NCBI GenBank assembly: GCA_030694465.1 | Contig: JAUXYJ010000101.1 | Location: forward strand, 1 to 47,859 | DNA from: Deltaproteobacteria bacterium | GTDB taxonomy: Bacteria > Myxococcota_A > Polyangia > Polyangiales > Ga0077539 | DNA: 47,859 nt | Direction of reading: 5' to 3' | Position numbers and translations under genes: made by a program | The notes under the pieces: model-generated | The model's database searches: none | Told to the model about the DNA's origin: nothing | Seen by the model: the letters and a program-made list of their open reading frames with translations, nothing else | In this document: positions 43,228 to 47,859 of the stretch, in pieces | Position numbering within the stretch: the first letter of the stretch is position 1 | Layout: each line of letters opens with the position of its first letter

Positions 43228-45726
43228 ATGCTGCGCACTAAGAACGCACCCTATGTGCTCGTCGCGTTGCTCTTTGTCGCGGCGCTCTACATAGGCGGTG
43301 CCCCTGCTCCTGCGGTGCCTCTATGCGCAACGATGGCGCTCTTAGCGCTCGCGTCAAGCGGGTGGACAAAAGACATCGCCAACGACCGACTCGCCTGGGC
43401 TATCGGAATTGTCATCGCAGTATCTTCTCTACAGTTGATCCCACTGCCACCTGCTCTGCTCCAATTGCTAAGCCCTCGCTCTGCAGACTTGTCTGCTCGC
43501 GCGCTCGCTCCATTGCGCGAGGATCGATCACTTACTTGGCGCGCGCTGCACCTCGATCCAGCCAATGGTTGGGCCATGACTCAGTATGTCGTTGGGATCT
43601 TGGCGGCCTACGTTGCTGCACGACAGGTCTCGATTCGAGGTCACAGCCTCACACTGCGAATCGGAGCGGGCTTCGCGACTGCGACTATTTCATTCCTTGC
43701 GATTGCTCACAAGCTCACTGGTCAAACCGAACTTTACGGGCTGTACGCACCTCAACAAGCCGTGCCAGAGATGCTTGCACCTCTGCTCAATCCCAATCAT
43801 TTGTCAGCATATGCGGGTGTGGGTGCCATTCTCTGGACAGGTATGGCCCTTGAGAAAGTCGTTGGCGGAATCGCCCCAGCACTTGCCATGATGTGTGGCG
43901 CAGTCTGCGCTGCAAGCACCTCGCGCGGTGGCGCAGCAGGCGCCGCAATCGGCATGGGACTTCTGATTGCCTTAGAGAGTCTGAAGCGTAGAAAGAAGCT
44001 AAAGAATCGCAAGGGAGCTCCCCCCACAGGTCCCATCCAAGCGATCCTATTGGCAGCGCTTATTGCAATGGTCGGTGCCTATGTTGGCTGGACTGCTCTC
44101 GTCAGAGACCATCAACTTGGAGGATCCTCGAAGCTCTCTGTCATGGTTCGCGTATTTCAGGCCACACGCGATCATCGTGTGGTCGGAACAGGAATCGGAG
44201 GCCTCTACGCTGGCGTCTCGAATGGTCCGAGCAGTGTCGCCGAGACAACCGTTCCATTCGTTGAGAACATGGTTCTTGACTTGCTACTGGCACTCGGACC
44301 ACTGGCAACATTGCTAGCACTGGGATTCGCTGCACAATGGCTTTGGAAGGTGCGACCTCGGATTAGGCGTTCGAGCTCTGAAGACTTCTCAGTGTTCTGC
44401 GCGCTCGCTAGCTTGATCGTGCACGACCAGGTCGACTACGCCATGTGGCTCGGCGCGAGTGGCTATCTCGCAGCCATTTTGGCGGGAATTCAGACAGGTC
44501 ATAGAGAGTTCGTTACCCCAGAGCGAGGTGAAATTCGTCGCGAAGACGACGTCGTTCGAATCTGGCGACAGCGTGCATCGATGGTCGCTCTCGGCGCTAC
44601 ATTCGTAAGCCTCGCGGCCGGACTCGCCACGGGTCGATTAACAAGCGATGCGGAGCGAGCGCGTTGGCGAGTCTATGCGCAAGGCACAGTCTTGGACACC
44701 GTAGCCATGCGCCAAACCCTCCTCAGACACCCAGCGGATCCAGCAATCACCATGATGGGCGCTTCGCTTGCGTTGCGAGCGCGAGACCCACGCGCCTTGA
44801 GATTCGTGAATCGAACCATGGAGTTGGCACCCTCGTGGAGTGTCACCCACTTGTTGCTGGCGCAGGCGCTCGCTTCGCGTGGGCTGCGCTCTCAAGCGAT
44901 CTTAGAGCTCAAGCTGTCGGCAGAGTTGTCTGCTGGATTTCATCCGACTATTGCCAGACTCTTGATGTCTATGCGGGCAACCGAGACAGAAATTGTTCAC
45001 GTCATTCCGGCGGGCTCTAATGGGATCTCATTGCTAGAACAGCTCAGCGGAGTGGCGAGAAACACCGCACGTGCACAATTCATTGACTCTCAATTGCTCC
45101 AGAGAGACCCCAGTAATCGCTACGGTTGGGTTCGCACGGCGGAGCGGAGCGGGTCCAACGGCAACGTCGCTCAAGAGCAGAGAGCTTGGGAGAGACTCAT
45201 CGAGCTCTATCCCACAGAGACGCAGGGGTGCTTTGGACTTGCAGATATGTACATTCGGCGCCCAGTGACTCCCGAGAGCATCTCTGCCGCAGAGAGAGCG
45301 CTTGAGCGCTGCCCGCACCACGCCCGCACCGACGCGGACTACACGAGACGAATCGCCCGAATTTGTACCCTTCGACGTGACACAGATGGCATGAGACGCG
45401 CGATTGGGTTGCTCTTGGATCGAGTGGGCGGAGACGCTGACCAACGTATCGCTGTGTTCGCACTCCGTGGTCACTTGGAGCTAGAACTGCAACACGAAGG
45501 TCAAGCTCTCACAGCATTTGAGCTTGCAGATTCAATGTCGGCACCCAGACACCCATACCTTGATCAAGTGATTCGAATTGCTCACTCGATGGGTGACACG
45601 GGTAGACTTCGATCAGCTTGTACGTCTCTCCGCGAAGAGGGAGAGCTACAACCAGACGTGCAAAGACTCTGTAGAGATCCAGAGTCTGTAACACCCCGCG
45701 CGCTCGTACCTACACCGGTGCCTTAG
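43228..45726 (+). CDS. Wzy/O-antigen ligase-like polymerase with TPR-like C-terminus
   Basis: Membrane protein of 832 residues. About a dozen hydrophobic segments fill the first 460 residues, with the Wzy_C-family segment LLNPNHLSAYAGVG in the periplasmic loop region. The rest (about 480-832) is soluble and helical, with spaced Ala-rich repeats resembling TPRs (for example AERALERCPHHARTDADYTRRIARIC). Likely polymerises lipid-linked repeat units in the periplasm; a ligase function cannot be excluded. It lies 26 bp after the initiating transferase. No Wzx-type flippase is found anywhere on the circle. Confidence 0.82.
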   Translation: MLRTKNAPYVLVALLFVAALYIGGAPAPAVPLCATMALLALASSGWTKDIANDRLAWAIGIVIAVSSLQLIPLPPALLQLLSPRSADLSARALAPLREDRSLTWRALHLDPANGWAMTQYVVGILAAYVAARQVSIRGHSLTLRIGAGFATATISFLAIAHKLTGQTELYGLYAPQQAVPEMLAPLLNPNHLSAYAGVGAILWTGMALEKVVGGIAPALAMMCGAVCAASTSRGGAAGAAIGMGLLIALESLKRRKKLKNRKGAPPTGPIQAILLAALIAMVGAYVGWTALVRDHQLGGSSKLSVMVRVFQATRDHRVVGTGIGGLYAGVSNGPSSVAETTVPFVENMVLDLLLALGPLATLLALGFAAQWLWKVRPRIRRSSSEDFSVFCALASLIVHDQVDYAMWLGASGYLAAILAGIQTGHREFVTPERGEIRREDDVVRIWRQRASMVALGATFVSLAAGLATGRLTSDAERARWRVYAQGTVLDTVAMRQTLLRHPADPAITMMGASLALRARDPRALRFVNRTMELAPSWSVTHLLLAQALASRGLRSQAILELKLSAELSAGFHPTIARLLMSMRATETEIVHVIPAGSNGISLLEQLSGVARNTARAQFIDSQLLQRDPSNRYGWVRTAERSGSNGNVAQEQRAWERLIELYPTETQGCFGLADMYIRRPVTPESISAAERALERCPHHARTDADYTRRIARICTLRRDTDGMRRAIGLLLDRVGGDADQRIAVFALRGHLELELQHEGQALTAFELADSMSAPRHPYLDQVIRIAHSMGDTGRLRSACTSLREEGELQPDVQRLCRDPESVTPRALVPTPVP

Positions 45727-45760
45727 AGTTTTTAGAGAACAGCAGTCGTCAGGTCAATCA

Positions 45761-46732
45761 ATGAAAATCATGGTAACTGGCGCGGGAGCGCTTCTCGGAC
45801 AGGGGATCATTCGATCGCTCCTTGAGTCATCTCTTAAGCCTGAGATTCTCGCAGTCGATCCAAGCGCATTGGCCGCTGGACTCTATTGGACTCCACAGCG
45901 CGCATTGATCCCTATGGCAACGGATCCCAGCTATCTCGAGCAAATAGAGTCGCTGATTCAGCGTGAGCGTCCCGACGCTATCATGGTTGGGACTGACGTT
46001 GAGTTGCTGCTGTTTGCAAGAGAGCGAGAGCGGCTCGAGAAGACCTATGGGACACACGTGATTGTCAGCGATTCACGCGTTGTCGGAATCGCCGATGACA
46101 AGTATCTGACATTTGAGTTCTTTAAGAGTCACGGGTTCGATGCGCCAGATTCGGCGCTTCCGGGAGACGAAGAGGCGTTGATCGAGCGCGTGGGCTGGCC
46201 ATTGATTGTCAAGCCACGGGTTGGCGCGAGGTCTATTGGTGTCAGCAAGGTGCACAATCGGCAAGAGTTGGCTGCAGCGATCGCGGCTGTTCACAACCCA
46301 GTGATTCAAGAATGTGTCGCAACGGACCAAGAAGAGTTTACCGCTGGCGTCCTGTGTTTTGATGGACGCTGTGATGCCAGCATTGTGATGCGTAGAGACC
46401 TGCGCGATGGAAACACCTATCGCGCATTCGTGGATCACTATCCTGAACTCAATCTCATGGTCCGTCGAATGGCTGAGTCACTTCGTCCGTATGGACCTGC
46501 GAATTTTCAGTTCAGACTCGATCATGGCAAGATCAAAGTTTTTGAAATTAACGGTCGCTTCTCGGGGACCACACCTCTACGAATGCGAGCCGGATTTAAC
46601 GAAGTAGAGATGGTGCTGCGGCACGTTCTGCTAGGAGAATCGCTCGTTCAGCCCACCGTGCAGCCGATGACTATTCTGCGCTACTGGACCGAGGTCGTTG
46701 TCCCTGAATCGCAAGTGGTTCAACCTTCGTGA
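45761..46732 (+). CDS. ATP-grasp enzyme of the polysaccharide operon
   Basis: Protein of 323 residues with a pre-ATP-grasp Rossmann part (MVTGAGALLGQGIIRSL) and an ATP-grasp domain: PLIVKPRVGARSIGVSKV with the ATP-binding Lys, then VIQECVATDQEEFTAG and NFQFRLDHGKIKVFEINGRFSG with the metal-binding Glu/Asn. It resembles the carbamoyl-phosphate-synthase large-subunit-like ligases seen in sugar clusters, which form an amide or peptide-like bond at the expense of ATP. It overlaps the next SDR gene by 4 nt (GTGA). The acceptor may be a uronic or nonulosonic carboxylate; not determinable here. Confidence 0.8.
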   Translation: MKIMVTGAGALLGQGIIRSLLESSLKPEILAVDPSALAAGLYWTPQRALIPMATDPSYLEQIESLIQRERPDAIMVGTDVELLLFARERERLEKTYGTHVIVSDSRVVGIADDKYLTFEFFKSHGFDAPDSALPGDEEALIERVGWPLIVKPRVGARSIGVSKVHNRQELAAAIAAVHNPVIQECVATDQEEFTAGVLCFDGRCDASIVMRRDLRDGNTYRAFVDHYPELNLMVRRMAESLRPYGPANFQFRLDHGKIKVFEINGRFSGTTPLRMRAGFNEVEMVLRHVLLGESLVQPTVQPMTILRYWTEVVVPESQVVQPS

Positions 46733-47655
46733 CTCACCCACTTCGTGTCGCGCTCACTGGCTCCACAGGGTTTATTGGACGAAGGCTTGTCTCTCAGCTC
46801 ACTGGACTGGGTCATCGTGTCACCGCGCTCGTCCGTGATCCTTCAGATTTTGAAGCGTCGCTTGCAGAGCGCGTTGTCACATTGGATCTAGACTCACTCG
46901 TACCTGGCGACGAGAGCCTATTGGATGCTCTTTCGCAGGTTGATGTTCTCTGCCATGTTGCCGCCTATATTCCTGCGGACATGCGAGACCCTCAGTCTGC
47001 CGAGAGATGCCTACGCGTCAACGCCTTGTCTACCTTGGCTCTCGTGGAGACAGCTGCCAAATCCGGAGTGAAGAGATTCGTCAATTTCTCTTCGGGAAAC
47101 ATCTATCGCTATGCCATTGAGCCAGTCACTGAAGACGCCACAGTCTATCCATCTGCTCGCGCTAGCTACTATCTGACAAGCAAACTCGCAGGAGAACTCT
47201 ACGTCGATCACGCAAGAGCTCGAGGCGCCATTGAGGCTACAACCCTGCGTGTTTCGTCCGTCTACGGACCGAGTATGAAGGGTGGGATCATCCGAACATT
47301 TTGTGATCGCTTAGGTCGTGGAGAGAGCGTCCGCGTGGGCGATGCAGGTCGCTACCAGACAGATCTCGTCTATGTCGACGATGTTGTCCGCGCAGCGATC
47401 GCTGCGATCGAGAGTACTAAGACACTACCATTTGTTAACGTTGGCTCGGGCGTATCTACCTCGATGCTTACCCTCGCGCGCGTGATTGCTGAGCTCATGG
47501 GGCTCTCCGAGAGTCTCATTGAGATAGACCCGCCGCTGGCTACAGGCCATGATCCAGGGTTTGCGCCGCTTGATATTTCACGTGCGAGAGCAGCGCTTGC
47601 ATACACCCCCACGCCGCTCATGGATGGACTCAGAATGTACCTGGCGTCGCGATGA
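46729..47655 (+). CDS. NAD-dependent epimerase/dehydratase (WcaG-like SDR)
   Basis: Extended SDR of 308 residues starting at GTG 46729, which overlaps the ATP-grasp stop. TGSTGFIGRRLV carries the NAD motif near 10-21; NFSSGNIYRY and the Tyr/Lys pair in ASYYLTSK form the catalytic site; RVSSVYGP and DLVYVDDVVRA follow. The TDE triplet of 4,6-dehydratases is absent, so epimerase or 4-reductase is more likely. The stop overlaps the metallophosphoesterase start as ATGA, so ATP-grasp, SDR and phosphoesterase form one tight module. Confidence 0.85.
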   Translation: MTHPLRVALTGSTGFIGRRLVSQLTGLGHRVTALVRDPSDFEASLAERVVTLDLDSLVPGDESLLDALSQVDVLCHVAAYIPADMRDPQSAERCLRVNALSTLALVETAAKSGVKRFVNFSSGNIYRYAIEPVTEDATVYPSARASYYLTSKLAGELYVDHARARGAIEATTLRVSSVYGPSMKGGIIRTFCDRLGRGESVRVGDAGRYQTDLVYVDDVVRAAIAAIESTKTLPFVNVGSGVSTSMLTLARVIAELMGLSESLIEIDPPLATGHDPGFAPLDISRARAALAYTPTPLMDGLRMYLASR

Positions 47656-47859
47656 CAGTGACGGTTGTGCTTAGTGATCTCCATGCCAATGGGCGCGCGT
47701 TGCGGGCAGCGCTTGCCCACGCACGAGACCATGGATTTGATCGAATGGTCATCCTGGGAGATCTACTCACTTATGGCATCGATCAAGACGAGGTCCTTGA
47801 TATTGTCCAAGACTTGGCTGAAAATTGTCAGGCGAAGGTCGTTCTTGGAAATCACGACC
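47652..47859 (+). CDS. Metallophosphoesterase, 5' part (continues at base 1 on the circle)
   Basis: The true start of the gene described at 1-734. MTVTVVLSDLHANG supplies the first metal-binding motif (Asp9, His11). The ATG overlaps the SDR stop as ATGA. Reading continues in frame into base 1 of the next lap of the circle for a total of 266 residues. Confidence 0.88.
   Translation, partial: MTVTVVLSDLHANGRALRAALAHARDHGFDRMVILGDLLTYGIDQDEVLDIVQDLAENCQAKVVLGNHD
47719..47859. repeat. Right copy of the 141-bp terminal redundancy
   Basis: Identical to bases 1-141. Counting it once gives a circle of 47,718 bp. Confidence 0.95.

Overview
The window is a complete circular molecule of 47,718 bp, not a chromosomal slice. 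Bases 1-141 are repeated exactly as bases 47719-47859, the signature of a circular contig closed by an assembler overlap, and a gene that is truncated at base 1 reads through in frame from the other end. It carries its own replication genes, a partition locus and a tyrosine recombinase. No phage structural gene, relaxase, transposase, rRNA or tRNA was seen, so it is best read as a non-mobilisable plasmid. The host is probably a Myxococcota/Deltaproteobacteria-like Gram-negative: the long NHL-propeller lipoprotein, the NIDO-like lipoprotein, the GTG/TTG starts and the moderately high GC fit that group. No marker gene proves it.

Backbone (about 4.2-12.65 kb). Five perfect 17-bp iterons beside three hairpins/palindromes (4202-4534) form a candidate replication origin. 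Next to it lies a minus-strand operon of three genes joined by 4-nt stop/start overlaps: a small ribbon-helix-helix (RHH) regulator, a DnaB-type helicase and a putative initiator. Two copies of a palindromic operator precede the operon. A wlbA/wbpB sugar dehydrogenase gene sits as cargo between the replication and partition modules. The partition module is ParA plus a protein with two tandem RHH domains, flanked on both sides by blocks of GTTWAAAC octamers repeated every 12 bp. A tyrosine recombinase follows, with an imperfect inverted repeat (12-5-12) next to its start codon that could be its crossover site.

RiPP cluster (12.69-20.96 kb). A PqqD-like recognition protein and a lasso-type B2 leader protease are encoded leftward. 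A NIDO-like lipoprotein, a 58-residue precursor with a lasso-like YxxPxV...T leader, a radical SAM enzyme, an HPr-kinase-like protein and a one-piece ABC exporter are encoded rightward. A methyltransferase and a nucleotidyltransferase form a divergent pair at the end. There is no lasso cyclase in this block, and the precursor has no acidic residue after Glu32. This makes it a candidate for an undescribed radical-SAM RiPP class that borrows the lasso leader-processing pair. It is the strongest candidate for a new system in the window.

Surface polysaccharide cluster (21.1 kb through the junction to 3.9 kb). A Wzz/BY-kinase comes first, then a polysaccharide deacetylase, then GNAT, EpsN-like aminotransferase, AsnB and a GT4 glycosyltransferase. 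The next block is a pseudaminic-acid-type set (dehydratase, SDR, PseC, PseG, formyltransferase, PseI). A 16-repeat beta-propeller lipoprotein separates this from a rightward operon: WbpM-like dehydratase, initiating sugar transferase, Wzy-like polymerase, ATP-grasp, SDR, metallophosphoesterase and a paralogous GT4. A leftward ptmE-legB pair closes the circle. PseF, PseH and a Wzx flippase were not found, so the pathway probably leans on chromosomal partners. In short, the plasmid appears to carry a surface-glycan and secreted-peptide package on a small, self-contained replicon.
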